Positions 1-8,812 of a DNA stretch of 64,000 nucleotides are shown here, piece after piece. The number at the start of each line of letters is the position of its first letter. Position 1 is the stretch's first letter. The position numbers were made by a program, and so were the translations under genes. The notes beneath the pieces were generated by a model, which was given only the letters and a program-made list of their open reading frames with translations, was not told the DNA's origin and ran no database searches. Origin of the DNA: Leptospira fainei serovar Hurstbridge str. BUT 6 (GTDB lineage Bacteria; Spirochaetota; Leptospiria; Leptospirales; Leptospiraceae); assembly GCF_000306235.2 (NCBI RefSeq), contig NZ_AKWZ02000011.1, positions 124,001 through 188,000 on the forward strand. The letters are read 5' to 3'.

Positions 1-1
1 G

Positions 2-1057
2 CCTGTCGGGATTTCTTTCTACACGTTTCAATCCATGAGTTATACTATAGATGTTTTCAGGAAACAGTTAGAGGCTCGCAAATCGTTTTTGGATTTTGCT
101 CTTTATGTTTCTTTTTTCCCGCAACTAGTAGCGGGACCTATCGTGAGAGCGCATACTTTCTTCCGAGACCTGGACCATCCTCCGACAGTTACTCGACAAG
201 ATATAGAAATCGCATTCTGCCAAATACTAATGGGCTTTACGAGAAAAATCGTTTTTGCCGATAACCTCGGCAAGGTTACGGATTTTACGTTCAGAAATTA
301 TGCCACTCTCAATCCGATAGAAATTTGGACCGGAACCTTGGCGTTCGGCTGGCAGATCTACTTTGATTTTGCAGGCTACACCGACATCGCGATCGGGGTT
401 GCGAGATTATTCGGATATAAATTCGATCCGAACTTTAACTTCCCGATGGTGGCGAGAAACATTGCGGATCATTGGAGCAGATGGCATATCTCCTTCTCCA
501 CGTGGATACGAGATTATATCTATATCCCGCTGGGAGGGTCTCGTGCGGGAACTCTTATCACTTATAGAAACCTCTTCATAACCTGGTTATTCGCGGGAGT
601 TTGGCACGGGGCGGCCTATCATTACGTGGGATGGGGACTTTGGCAGGGAGTAATGCTGGCCGTTCACCGCGAATACGGAGCGACCAAGTTTGCCGCTTGG
701 ATCAACGAAAAAGGCGGCAGAACTTACGATATCTTCGTTCGGATTCTGACCATGTTCTTTCTCGCCTTCGGGTTCATCCTGTTTCGAGCTGAAACGATGA
801 GTAAATCCTGGGATATGATGAAATCGATCCTCTTCTTCGTACCGGGAGGAATCCAGTCCGTTAAGTCGTACGTAAATTTCGAATACGGGTTACTGTTGAT
901 TGTCTGTTATACGATGGCTTATTATTTTTCTAAAAATACGATCGAATCGATAGTCGAGAATCGCCGTAAGTTCATTCTTTTCTTTTTGGCAAACGCGTTT
1001 CTACTTTTGATATTCGGCGTTACCGAAAGTAAGAACTTCCTGTATTTCGATTTCTGA
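2..1057 (+). CDS. MBOAT family O-acyltransferase (AlgI-like), 5' partial
   Basis: This is the C-terminal part of a polytopic membrane acyltransferase of the MBOAT/AlgI family, which passes an acyl (usually acetyl) group across the inner membrane for transfer to a cell-surface glycan. The reading frame is open to the left edge: codons from base 2 read PVGISFYTFQ, matching the same stretch (PLAISFYTFQ) of the complete paralogue at 2233. The first in-frame ATG at base 35 is therefore internal and the true start lies outside the window. The conserved MBOAT histidine is in the motif VWHGA (His codon 605-607), and SRWHISFSTW matches the RRWHITLGTW stretch of the paralogue. It is followed after 12 bases by an SGNH-like gene, the usual partner of such enzymes. 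The substrate is unknown. Confidence 0.9.
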   Translation, partial: PVGISFYTFQSMSYTIDVFRKQLEARKSFLDFALYVSFFPQLVAGPIVRAHTFFRDLDHPPTVTRQDIEIAFCQILMGFTRKIVFADNLGKVTDFTFRNYATLNPIEIWTGTLAFGWQIYFDFAGYTDIAIGVARLFGYKFDPNFNFPMVARNIADHWSRWHISFSTWIRDYIYIPLGGSRAGTLITYRNLFITWLFAGVWHGAAYHYVGWGLWQGVMLAVHREYGATKFAAWINEKGGRTYDIFVRILTMFFLAFGFILFRAETMSKSWDMMKSILFFVPGGIQSVKSYVNFEYGLLLIVCYTMAYYFSKNTIESIVENRRKFILFFLANAFLLLIFGVTESKNFLYFDF

Positions 1058-1069
1058 GGTTATCGGAAA

Positions 1070-2236
1070 ATGAATCCATATTTAAGCCTAATTCGAGACA
1101 GAAAGTTTTGGATACCAGTTCTGATCCTTGTTTGTTTCGACCTCTGTCTCCAAACGGGCGCATATAGACCATATTTAAAAAAGGGTTCTTTTGCCGCGAA
1201 TGTAGTGAGAAACACCGAATACGTTTTGGAAAAAAAAGCGGTCTTCGATCCGACAGTCGTTCTTCTAGGAACTTCCGTAGCCCACCAAGGGCTTTCTCTT
1301 AGAATCTTAAACGAAACGTTGGAGCCTTACGGCGAAAGATTACAATCCTTTGCGATGGAAGGAACGGAACTAGTCGTTCAAGATGCAATCGTGCATAAAC
1401 TTCTCCCTCAGTTCAAGAACGTACGCACCGTAATTCATGTGTTGGAAGTTTCAACTCCGTGGTTGGATTTGCAAAATTTGGAAATCCATACACTCTCGAT
1501 GTTAAGCGAATTAGAGAGAAGCGTGGCTTTTGAGAAAATCTACGAATTCGATTACAAAGTGAATTACGACGACTTGGCTTTTCTCACTTTCAAAAGCGTC
1601 GCATACCGCAGAGATATGCGGGATTTCTTTTTAGATCCGTCAAAGCGGTTGAAAGATATCGGAAGAAGAAGAAGAGAAGCCAAAGTGGATCCATGGCCTT
1701 ATGAAAACCCGAACCTTGCTCGAATCAGCATGTATCCTGAAGCAAAAGACGTGGAGTCATGTTTAAGAGCCACCGATCCCGCAAACGGACAGCCCATCCC
1801 TCAGGGCTCGGATCATTTCCATAAAAAAGCGGTTTGGGATACTTGCATATTGGCAAGAAGAACTCCCACAGTCGTCGGCAGGGATGCGGCGGTGGCTAAA
1901 TTTTTTCACCGATTGAAGATTCTGCACGATGATATACGTAGGATCGGGAAACAAAATGGGCAGGATATTCGAATCATCGCTGTCCTTGCTCCTTACAGCG
2001 ATATTGTGCAGGCTTGGAGGACACCGGAAAGAAACCGAATCTGGAAGGAGGAACTGGAAAAGATCAAACCGGGAACGCTTTTATTGGATTATCAGTCCAG
2101 TTTGGATGGCAGTAATAACGGAGATTATTATTATGATTTAATCCATTTAAATAGATTAGGGATGATTAAATTTTCGGAAGCGATCGTGAAGGACCTCCCT
2201 CCGGCGTTGGGTCATACGGGAAAACAAAGTAAATGA
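1070..2236 (+). CDS. SGNH-hydrolase-like protein (DUF1574-type), MBOAT partner
   Basis: A 388-residue protein with one N-terminal membrane segment (about residues 13-30) and a soluble, probably periplasmic domain. It has SGNH-like signatures: LLGTSVAHQG, where the usual GDS has become GTS, and DLIHLNRLG near the C-terminus, the D-x-x-H block supplying Asp and His. Proteins of this kind, annotated as DUF1574 in Leptospira, pair with MBOAT proteins as AlgJ/AlgX pair with AlgI, so the likely role is taking the acyl group from the membrane transporter and placing it on a glycan. It overlaps the next MBOAT gene by four bases (ATGA), implying translational coupling. The general fold is fairly clear; enzymatic activity and substrate are inferred. 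Confidence 0.75.
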   Translation: MNPYLSLIRDRKFWIPVLILVCFDLCLQTGAYRPYLKKGSFAANVVRNTEYVLEKKAVFDPTVVLLGTSVAHQGLSLRILNETLEPYGERLQSFAMEGTELVVQDAIVHKLLPQFKNVRTVIHVLEVSTPWLDLQNLEIHTLSMLSELERSVAFEKIYEFDYKVNYDDLAFLTFKSVAYRRDMRDFFLDPSKRLKDIGRRRREAKVDPWPYENPNLARISMYPEAKDVESCLRATDPANGQPIPQGSDHFHKKAVWDTCILARRTPTVVGRDAAVAKFFHRLKILHDDIRRIGKQNGQDIRIIAVLAPYSDIVQAWRTPERNRIWKEELEKIKPGTLLLDYQSSLDGSNNGDYYYDLIHLNRLGMIKFSEAIVKDLPPALGHTGKQSK

Positions 2237-3633
2237 TTTTTACATCCACTCTTTTCTTCTTATTCTTTCTAATCGTTTATATCGCCTACTGGACTTGGAA
2301 TTCCAGAAAATTCCGAGAATGGATTCTATTAATCGCTTCTTTCGTCTTTTATGCCTCTTGGAACCCTCCGTTTCTTCTCCATTTACTCGGAATCGTCGTC
2401 CTCAATTATCTATTTTTAGGACCCATCATTCGCACCAAAAGTAAGATTTTACTTAGAACCATACTCATCATCGACCTTCTGAATTTGGCGGTCTTTAAAT
2501 ATTTTTACTTCGTCTCCGATAATCTTTTTTACGTAACGAAATGGTCCTTATTCGATACTTCCTCCATGCCCTTCAAAATCATTCTTCCTTTGGCGATCAG
2601 TTTTTACACGTTTCAAATCATGGCGTATATTATCGATGCGTATAAAGGAAAAGTGGAAGAAGGAACGACTCTGTTTCATTTCACGTTATTTTTACTTTTC
2701 TTCCCTCAGTTGGTCGCCGGGCCGATTATGCGGGCGCGTGATTTTTTCCCTCGTTTAGAACATTTAAGAATCCACAAAACTTCGATTTATACGGGTCTTT
2801 TTCTGATCGGCTTAGGCGCTTGTAAGAAACTGTTGATCGCCGACAATATAGGAGTTTTGATCGACCCCGTATTTGCTAGGCCGAAGGAATACGGGGGGCT
2901 TTCCTTATTTTTAGCGCTGAACGGCTTCACATGGCAAGTGTATTCCGACTTCTCGGGCTATACCGATGTGGCAAGGGGTTGCGCGTTATTATTCGGATTC
3001 AATATCCCGCGAAATTTTCATTCTCCTTTCTTCAGCCAAAATGTTCACGAGCTGTGGAGACGTTGGCATATCACATTGGGAACATGGTTACGAGATTACG
3101 TGTATTTTGCGTTGGGTGGGAATCGACTCTCCGAACTTCGCACAAATCTAAACCAAACAATTACGTTCGCTTTAGGAGGACTTTGGCATGGGGCCAATTG
3201 GACTTACATTGCATGGGGAGTTTCACACGGATTCTTTTTGACGGCCGAACGGTTTATGGAGAAGCATGAAATTCGCATTCTACCCGCCCAAGGAAAACTT
3301 TTTAAAGGAATGCGGATCATTTGGACGTATTTACTCTTCGTTTTCGCAGTCGCTTTCTTTAGGGCTTTTACGATCTCGGATTCTTTATATTTTCTCAGAC
3401 ACGGATTTTTCGGATTTAAACCCGAAAATAAAACGGCCTTCCTCTCTTTCGACTTAATCATACCGTTTCTCCTGGGAGGTTTCCTATTCCATGCTCTGGA
3501 AGAACCGAAACGGTATCCGATGTGGTTTCATAGGAATCGGGGAAAACTCCTCGTTGCTTTCCTTTTGATCGGCGCTCTTTTCTTCGGAAATTACGCCGGC
3601 AAAGGCCAAGAGTTTATTTACTTCGCATTTTAG
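2233..3633 (+). CDS. MBOAT family O-acyltransferase (AlgI-like)
   Basis: A complete 466-residue polytopic inner-membrane acyltransferase, the normal size for AlgI/DltB-type MBOAT proteins. Multiple hydrophobic helices run along the whole length. The invariant histidine is His319 in the motif LWHGANW, and HELWRRWHITLGTW is the second conserved MBOAT block. It is clearly paralogous to the truncated gene at the left edge: the stretches FYTFQ, FFPQLVAGPI and FSGYTD/FAGYTD recur in both. It starts inside the stop codon of the preceding SGNH-like gene, and a second SGNH-like gene follows after nine bases, so the cassette is MBOAT-SGNH repeated twice. It presumably moves acyl groups to a surface polysaccharide or lipopolysaccharide; the exact acceptor cannot be read from sequence. 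Confidence 0.93.
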   Translation: MIFTSTLFFLFFLIVYIAYWTWNSRKFREWILLIASFVFYASWNPPFLLHLLGIVVLNYLFLGPIIRTKSKILLRTILIIDLLNLAVFKYFYFVSDNLFYVTKWSLFDTSSMPFKIILPLAISFYTFQIMAYIIDAYKGKVEEGTTLFHFTLFLLFFPQLVAGPIMRARDFFPRLEHLRIHKTSIYTGLFLIGLGACKKLLIADNIGVLIDPVFARPKEYGGLSLFLALNGFTWQVYSDFSGYTDVARGCALLFGFNIPRNFHSPFFSQNVHELWRRWHITLGTWLRDYVYFALGGNRLSELRTNLNQTITFALGGLWHGANWTYIAWGVSHGFFLTAERFMEKHEIRILPAQGKLFKGMRIIWTYLLFVFAVAFFRAFTISDSLYFLRHGFFGFKPENKTAFLSFDLIIPFLLGGFLFHALEEPKRYPMWFHRNRGKLLVAFLLIGALFFGNYAGKGQEFIYFAF

Positions 3634-3642
3634 GATAGATTC

Positions 3643-4737
3643 ATGGAAACCGCAAAGAACTCTCAATTTCCTCTTTTCAGCAGAAAGATTCTTTGGATTC
3701 CGCTAGGAATCGCTGCCTTAGCTTTCTTCTGGGATAAACTCTTATCTTCCGAATTGGTTCGACCTTATACGGAATCCGGCGCAGAATATTATTTTTATGA
3801 AATGAAGGGTCGTATTTTAGATACGATGAAGAAGGAAACGGATTCCAAGTCGCCGAATCAAAAAGTTATGACTTTTTTTGGAACCTCGCATATGGGAGAG
3901 ATTTCACTTTCCGAAATTCATAAGGAAAATCCGAACCTTATCGTTTATAACCTCTCTGCTCCGTCCGCGCCGTATTCGTTTCATGCGTACACGTTGGAAA
4001 GATTATTGGATAGAAAAATCCCTTTAGATTTCGCAATTTTAGAATATTATCCGGACTCCGCAACGGACTTCGCGAACCGTTATGCGCTGCGGTACTCATA
4101 CGATTCAATGTATTTCTTGGAACACTGGAATGTATTCTCTACGACCGATTGGGATACTTTTTTAAGAGCAAGGGTATTTCGAACTTCCGTATTTCCTCCT
4201 AGATTTAAGGAAGCCGCATCAAGACTTAAGCATCCCGAAGAAGTTACCTATTTAATGGCGATTCGAAGCAAATTGACGGATGAATCGGATCGGTTTAAAG
4301 GCGGAATTCCCAATACTCTTCTGACGAATACCCCTGAAGACAAATTAGATTCTGAAGCGGAACGCATTCATCGGGAAACCTATCGCAATTATAAACGGTC
4401 GGAAACCCAAGTTAACTTTCTGAGGGAATTCCTGAAAAGAGCCTCTCAAAACGGAATAACCGTCGTGCTCTGGTCGCCTCTATTGTATTCCAAATTTACG
4501 GAAAAAGTAAAACGATCCCCTTTCTATCCGGATTGGATTCGCTTGCGGGAACAGCTAGTGCGCGAATATCCGAAAACGTTGGTCCTGGATCTAGAAGACT
4601 ATCGGGACCAAGTAAAATGCCAAAAATTCATAGATCCGCATCATTTAAGCGGAGGCTGTTTCGCAGAACCTACTAAGATTCTAATTTCCTACTTGGAAGC
4701 GAAGTCTTCCCCCCATAAAAAGAACGTAGAGAAATAA
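3643..4737 (+). CDS. SGNH-hydrolase-like protein (DUF1574-type), MBOAT partner
   Basis: A 364-residue protein with one N-terminal transmembrane segment (about residues 12-28) and a soluble domain outside the cytoplasm. The motif FFGTSHMGEI replaces the canonical GDS block, and KFIDPHHLSGG supplies the C-terminal Asp/His pair (D-x-x-H), so an SGNH-like catalytic triad is plausible. It is only distantly similar to the first SGNH gene at 1070, but occupies the same place after a MBOAT gene. Three bases separate it from the downstream MazG-like gene, so the cassette probably forms one transcript. Likely role: acyl transfer to or from a surface glycan together with the MBOAT at 2233. The activity is inferred from family and neighbourhood. 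Confidence 0.72.
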   Translation: METAKNSQFPLFSRKILWIPLGIAALAFFWDKLLSSELVRPYTESGAEYYFYEMKGRILDTMKKETDSKSPNQKVMTFFGTSHMGEISLSEIHKENPNLIVYNLSAPSAPYSFHAYTLERLLDRKIPLDFAILEYYPDSATDFANRYALRYSYDSMYFLEHWNVFSTTDWDTFLRARVFRTSVFPPRFKEAASRLKHPEEVTYLMAIRSKLTDESDRFKGGIPNTLLTNTPEDKLDSEAERIHRETYRNYKRSETQVNFLREFLKRASQNGITVVLWSPLLYSKFTEKVKRSPFYPDWIRLREQLVREYPKTLVLDLEDYRDQVKCQKFIDPHHLSGGCFAEPTKILISYLEAKSSPHKKNVEK

Positions 4738-4740
4738 ATC

Positions 4741-5088
4741 ATGACGTTCGACGACGCACAAAAATCCGTAGATGACTGGATTCAAAATTTCGGAGTAAGA
4801 TATTTTTCCGAGTTAACAAATCTTGCCATCCTAATGGAAGAGGTCGGAGAATTCTCAAGAATCGTCGCGCGTAAATACGGAGATCAATCCTTTAAAAAAG
4901 GAGAAGATCCCGATGCACTCCCGAAAGAGTTCGGGGATATTCTCTTCGTATTAATTTGTCTCGCGAATCAGATGGGAATTTCTATGGAAGAGGCTCTGCG
5001 TTCCGCTTTAGAGAAAAACACCAATCGCGATAAGGATCGACATAAGAACAATCCGAAGTTGGAATCGCCGGATTCCTCGTCTACCTAG
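4741..5088 (+). CDS. MazG-like nucleotide pyrophosphohydrolase
   Basis: A 115-residue single-domain MazG-type protein, like the short all-alpha NTP pyrophosphatases that hydrolyse (d)NTPs to monophosphate and PPi and clean up non-canonical nucleotides. Metal-binding residues are visible as MEEVGEFSR (the E-x-x-E type motif, about residues 32-40) and KEFGDILFV (E-x-x-D, about residues 61-69). The C-terminus is hydrophilic and Lys/Asn/Ser-rich. It starts three bases after the second SGNH-like gene, so it is co-transcribed with the acylation cassette, although no functional link is evident. Its last eight bases overlap the end of the convergent ExbD-like gene. Confidence 0.85.
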   Translation: MTFDDAQKSVDDWIQNFGVRYFSELTNLAILMEEVGEFSRIVARKYGDQSFKKGEDPDALPKEFGDILFVLICLANQMGISMEEALRSALEKNTNRDKDRHKNNPKLESPDSSST

Positions 5089-5479
5089 ACCCTTTAACGG
5101 CGAGTTCCAAAGAATCGATTCCCGATCGCCGAACTAAATCTAAAATTTTTACAACTTCGCCGTAATCGGCAGACTCATCCGCAAAGAAACGAACTTCTTT
5201 ACCTTTTAGATTTCCGTTTCCCAGTTCTTTTTCCAAATTGCGTCTGTCCATATTGGCACCGTTCCAGAGAAACGTTCCGTTCGGCAAGAGTGCGATTTCA
5301 ATCCGCTCTCCTTTGGGATCCTCGCCTTTTCCGACTTGCGGAAGATCCAAAGGAATGGAACGAATTTCTTTTCGAAAACTCACCGCTAACATTACGAAAA
5401 CTAGAAGTATGAAAACGACGTCGATAAAACTGGTCAGATCTATCGCCCCTTCCTCCTCCCGCAGGATAGACTTTCTCAT
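5081..5479 (-). CDS. ExbD/TolR family biopolymer transport protein
   Basis: A 132-residue protein with one N-terminal transmembrane helix (IDLTSFIDVVFILLVF region), in which the Asp just before or within the helix is the proton-relay residue of ExbD/TolR. A periplasmic domain follows. A longer in-frame start exists at 5509, but ATG 5479 is preferred: it overlaps the stop of the upstream ExbB-like gene by four bases and has GGAG seven bases upstream. With its partner at 5476-5961 it would form an inner-membrane proton-driven motor. No TonB or receptor gene adjoins this copy, so it could serve TolQR-like envelope functions or a receptor encoded elsewhere. It converges on and slightly overlaps the mazG-like gene. 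Confidence 0.88.
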   Translation of the reverse strand: MRKSILREEEGAIDLTSFIDVVFILLVFVMLAVSFRKEIRSIPLDLPQVGKGEDPKGERIEIALLPNGTFLWNGANMDRRNLEKELGNGNLKGKEVRFFADESADYGEVVKILDLVRRSGIDSLELAVKGSR

Positions 5480-5961
5480 TTCATTTCTCCGGGGGGAATT
5501 CTGGTCCACGAGAGCGCGTCTCTTTCCAGATCTAATAAACGATGCTTTAAATATTGATAGCCTAATAGCGACGGAATTGCGACCGCTAAACCGAGAATCG
5601 TAGTGACAAGAGCCAATCGAATTCCGCCGGCGAACGCATCAAGACTCACCGTCCCCGCAGCCTGTAACGCGGAAAAAGCTTCTGATATCCCGAGCACGGT
5701 TCCTAAGAGTCCGAGCATAGTCGCTATGCCGGCAAGATGTCGAATCCAAGAAAGCTTGGTTTCAAGCGGAAAAAGCTCTGCAGAAACTTTCTCTTCCCAG
5801 ACCCCGGGATCCATTCCCGAAACGAATCCTGCAAATAAATCAATCCTGCGTTTGGGTAAGGTCGTCAGCACATGAATGAATGTCGCTAAATTCCAGATTG
5901 AAAGAATTCCGATAGCAATGGAAACCCAGTCCCAACCGTTCCCTAAAATACCGTTACTCAT
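5476..5961 (-). CDS. ExbB/TolQ/MotA-family proton channel protein
   Basis: A 161-residue inner-membrane protein with three hydrophobic segments (about residues 10-30, 78-98 and 110-135). The block GIATMLGLLGTVLGISEAF is the signature of the MotA/TolQ/ExbB proton-channel domain, and the third helix carries the conserved TTILGLAVAIPSLLGY pattern. It forms a two-gene operon with the ExbD-like gene, whose start overlaps its stop codon. It is shorter than typical ExbB (about 240 residues) and lacks most of the N-terminal extension. It is distinct from the second ExbB at 27694. The intergenic region to ubiE (5962-6071) must hold divergent promoters, though I see no strong consensus there. Confidence 0.88.
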   Translation of the reverse strand: MSNGILGNGWDWVSIAIGILSIWNLATFIHVLTTLPKRRIDLFAGFVSGMDPGVWEEKVSAELFPLETKLSWIRHLAGIATMLGLLGTVLGISEAFSALQAAGTVSLDAFAGGIRLALVTTILGLAVAIPSLLGYQYLKHRLLDLERDALSWTRIPPGEMK

Positions 5962-6071
5962 TTACCTCGATTCCTTTTTCACAAAGTAGATATTGTAACC
6001 TGACATGTCGACTGCAAGACCTTGTTTGAATCGCTCTTGCCAAAGCGGATTTAAAAAAAAAGCTAAGGGAA

Positions 6072-6806
6072 ATGACTAGTTTCCAAATGCCGACCACCGA
6101 GGCAAAAGCCATATTCGTTAAGCAGAATTTCGACGCTATCGCCGCCAAGTATGATCGCTTCAACGATTGGAATAGCTTTTTTCTACATCGCCTTTGGAAG
6201 AATCAACTCGTAAAAACGATCGAAAAATTGACCGGACAAAAGATTCGCGTATTGGATTTATGCTGCGGAACCGGAGACATCTCGGTCAGATTAGAGAAGT
6301 CACAGCAAGTGGACGGATTGCTTTGTATAGACTTTTCGGAAGGAATGCTGGATGTCGCGAGACATAGGTTGGCGGCTCCGATACAAAAAGGTCGGGTCCA
6401 AGTCCAAATCGGCGATGCGACAAACCTTTTCTCCATTCAATCCGATAGCCTAGATGCCGTGAGTGTCGGGTTCGGTCTCCGGAACGTGGACAATTTAGAT
6501 AAAGCCATCTCGGAAATCTATCGAATCTTAAAACCCGGAGGAATCTTTGCGAATCTCGATGTCGGAAAGGTTAAGCGACCTTTGATCCGATGGTTCGCAA
6601 ATTTCTATTTTTTCCGAATCGTTCCTCTTCTCGGTTATTTCCTTTGGGGCGGGAAGAACGAAATGTTCAACTATCTACCGATATCTTCGTTAACCTATCC
6701 CGACCAAAATTCCCTAAAAGAACTGTTACAAAAGCACGGATTTAAAGATGTCCGGTATAAAAACTTCGTTTTTGGAAATGCGGTTTTGCATATCAGTAAA
6801 AAATAA
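6072..6806 (+). CDS. ubiE: Demethylmenaquinone methyltransferase
   Basis: A 244-residue SAM-dependent class I methyltransferase of the UbiE/MenG family, which methylates demethylmenaquinone to menaquinone in the last step of quinone synthesis. The N-terminal FDAIAAKYDRFN motif is typical for UbiE, LDLCCGTGDIS (about residues 61-71) is SAM motif I, FGLRNVDN is the characteristic post-motif segment, and the L-K-P-G-G block (about residues 155-160) is also present. AAGGGA lies a few bases upstream of the ATG at 6072, supporting the start. Leptospires use menaquinone, so the MenG activity is the likely physiological one. It stands alone, divergent from the ExbB-like gene. Confidence 0.93.
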   Translation: MTSFQMPTTEAKAIFVKQNFDAIAAKYDRFNDWNSFFLHRLWKNQLVKTIEKLTGQKIRVLDLCCGTGDISVRLEKSQQVDGLLCIDFSEGMLDVARHRLAAPIQKGRVQVQIGDATNLFSIQSDSLDAVSVGFGLRNVDNLDKAISEIYRILKPGGIFANLDVGKVKRPLIRWFANFYFFRIVPLLGYFLWGGKNEMFNYLPISSLTYPDQNSLKELLQKHGFKDVRYKNFVFGNAVLHISKK

Positions 6807-6885
6807 TACCCCTTTTGTAGTATTCGTTCCGAATCCGTCGTCTTCTCTATAAATTAGAGCTTAACAGCGGGAGTTTCAAACCGCC

Positions 6886-8778
6886 ATGAAAAAAATCTTG
6901 TTGCTGACCTTATTGGTCGGACTGACCCTAAATTGCAATAACGGCAAAAAGAAAGGCCTACTGCTTCCTTTTCTTTCCCTTCTCGGTACCCAAAATAAAT
7001 CCGACGGCAGTACCGGAGTATCCGGTAATTCGGGCAGCACCGGAGTGGTGTTTACACCTGGAGATGGTTCCGGAAATTACGTCACCCAGCCTTCCGGCAA
7101 TTCAAGTTCAACGCCATCCACGTCTTCAGGCGCTGGAACCGCAAACTCGGGAAACTCAAGCGGGAGTTCCTCTTCCTCAAGTGGGTCAGGAAATTCGAAT
7201 GCTTCCAATAATTCTTCTTCAAACAGCGGAGGATCTGCCGGAGGAAATTCCAGCTCTAGTAGCGGTACTTCCGATAACTCATCCTCAAGCAGCGGGGGAT
7301 CTACCGGCAGGAATTCCGGCTCTAGTAGCGATACGTCGGATAATTCATCCTCAAACGGAAACGGCGGACATAATTCCAATTCCAGCGCTAACTCTTCCGA
7401 TAATTCGCCTTCAAAAGGCGATACCGGAAACGGTTCCGGTTCAACCAATACTTCCGGATCGGGAAATTCTGACGGAGATAAAGGATCCGGAACTCCAACC
7501 GTCGCTGTCGTAGTCGTGGACGATCCGAAAGGAAGTTCCAATTTTAATTATAATACGACTCAAACGATTCCTCTTAACTTAACGGTCGTTGATAAGGAAA
7601 GAAAGCCGGTGATTGGCGCAGCGATTCTTGTTTATGACGAGACGAATAATCTACTCTTCCAAGGAATTTCCGATTCTTCCGGTAAGGTAACCGGATCGTT
7701 AACCGTACCTACTTCCGTCGAAAACATTACGATCGATATTTCGATAGGAGGAGAATCTATTTCTCAATACGTCAATCTGGAGAAGATTTTAGGAATCAAT
7801 AGGACGATCCATTATGCGATCACTCTACCTTCCAACCAGGTGGCAGATTCGGACGGTGACGGAATTCCTGACAGTACGGACATTTACCCGAATGATCCGT
7901 CTCGTTCTACGGAACTGCTATATCCTGGAGAGGGAGTTTATACTCTTGCATTCGAAGATCTTTACCCTTCTCCCGGTGATGCTGATCTTAACGACTATGT
8001 CGTACAATTTAAGAACGAAGAAGACTTGGACGCAGCCGGTAAAATCGTACGGCTTAGAGGAAGATACCAACATGTCGCAAGAGGAGCCGGATACTCGCAT
8101 AAACTTTTGCTGAAGTTGCCCGTTAACGTAGGGGCAACCGTAACGTACAAACGGACGGACGGGAATGAGAATGCAAAGGTAGCACAAACAACCTCAACCG
8201 TAACTGCCGCGCAATTAAACCAAGGATATGAGCTTCTGCCTGATTCGAGCAAGACTCTAAGCGGTCAAAATGCAAATCCGGGAGAAGTCTTCAAACATGG
8301 TCATGTCGCCACTATCGAGATCGTCTTCGACTCTCCGGTAACGAGAGCTCAATTGGGCGCGTTCCCGTACGATTTATTCGCACATGTGATCAGTTCGAAT
8401 CATGATATCCATTTTCCGGGACTTTATAAAAACTCCGACGGATCGGATCCGTATATGGACTCTACGGGATTTCCTTGGGCAATCCTTGTGCCGGGAGCAT
8501 GGAAATATCCTTATGAAAAGCAGGATATTCGCAAGCCTTCCCAAACCGGTTATGGAGATTTCTCTCTTTGGGTGACATCTAAAGGAACCAATTACAAGAA
8601 TTGGTACAACCGCATCACGAACGAAAGTAAGGTTTTCCCAGTTCCGGATTCATCAACACTATTAGGTTACCTATTTTTATCGGTGAAGAAATTCGCGGTA
8701 TTCTACGCCGTCGCACTTTTAGGTATCGGAGGAATCGGATTGTATATCTTGAGAAGAAGACAATCCATCGTTATATAA
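6886..8778 (+). CDS. LruC-domain lipoprotein with Ser/Gly/Asn-rich stalk
   Basis: A 630-residue exported protein. The signal peptide ends in a lipobox (LTLNC, Cys17), so it is probably a lipoprotein. Residues about 45-205 are extremely rich in Ser, Gly and Asn and look like a flexible stalk; this part contains a 66-bp tandem duplication. Next comes a beta-rich region, then DSDGDGIPDSTDIYPNDP, a thrombospondin-3-like calcium-binding repeat, and from about residue 345 a LruC-type domain (ALAFEDLYPSPGDADLNDYV-like start; GLYKNSDGSDPYMDSTGFPWAI later). The extreme C-terminus has a hydrophobic helix ending in RRR, unusual for a lipoprotein. LruC is known in Leptospira as a domain of a surface antigen. 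Function is unknown, but exposure on the envelope is likely. Confidence 0.85.
   Translation: MKKILLLTLLVGLTLNCNNGKKKGLLLPFLSLLGTQNKSDGSTGVSGNSGSTGVVFTPGDGSGNYVTQPSGNSSSTPSTSSGAGTANSGNSSGSSSSSSGSGNSNASNNSSSNSGGSAGGNSSSSSGTSDNSSSSSGGSTGRNSGSSSDTSDNSSSNGNGGHNSNSSANSSDNSPSKGDTGNGSGSTNTSGSGNSDGDKGSGTPTVAVVVVDDPKGSSNFNYNTTQTIPLNLTVVDKERKPVIGAAILVYDETNNLLFQGISDSSGKVTGSLTVPTSVENITIDISIGGESISQYVNLEKILGINRTIHYAITLPSNQVADSDGDGIPDSTDIYPNDPSRSTELLYPGEGVYTLAFEDLYPSPGDADLNDYVVQFKNEEDLDAAGKIVRLRGRYQHVARGAGYSHKLLLKLPVNVGATVTYKRTDGNENAKVAQTTSTVTAAQLNQGYELLPDSSKTLSGQNANPGEVFKHGHVATIEIVFDSPVTRAQLGAFPYDLFAHVISSNHDIHFPGLYKNSDGSDPYMDSTGFPWAILVPGAWKYPYEKQDIRKPSQTGYGDFSLWVTSKGTNYKNWYNRITNESKVFPVPDSSTLLGYLFLSVKKFAVFYAVALLGIGGIGLYILRRRQSIVI
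7225..7356 (+). repeat. 66-bp tandem duplication in the LruC-protein stalk
   Basis: Two adjacent 66-bp units (7225-7290 and 7291-7356), each coding 22 residues rich in Ser, Gly, Asn, Asp and Thr. Both begin AGCGG-GGATCT and share the blocks CTCTAGTAGCG and AACTCATCCTCAA/AATTCATCCTCAA, with scattered substitutions that leave the reading frame intact. Copy number could vary between strains by slippage or recombination. Confidence 0.75.
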
Positions 8779-8812
8779 GAAATACCGTCTTGGATTTACC
8801 CTAAGGAAGGCA

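Noticed and set aside
7077..7541. Long antisense ORF in the LruC gene
   Set aside because: It is the complement of the Ser/Gly/Asn repeat, gives a Glu/Pro/Leu-rich low-complexity product with no start signal, and competes with a well-supported gene.
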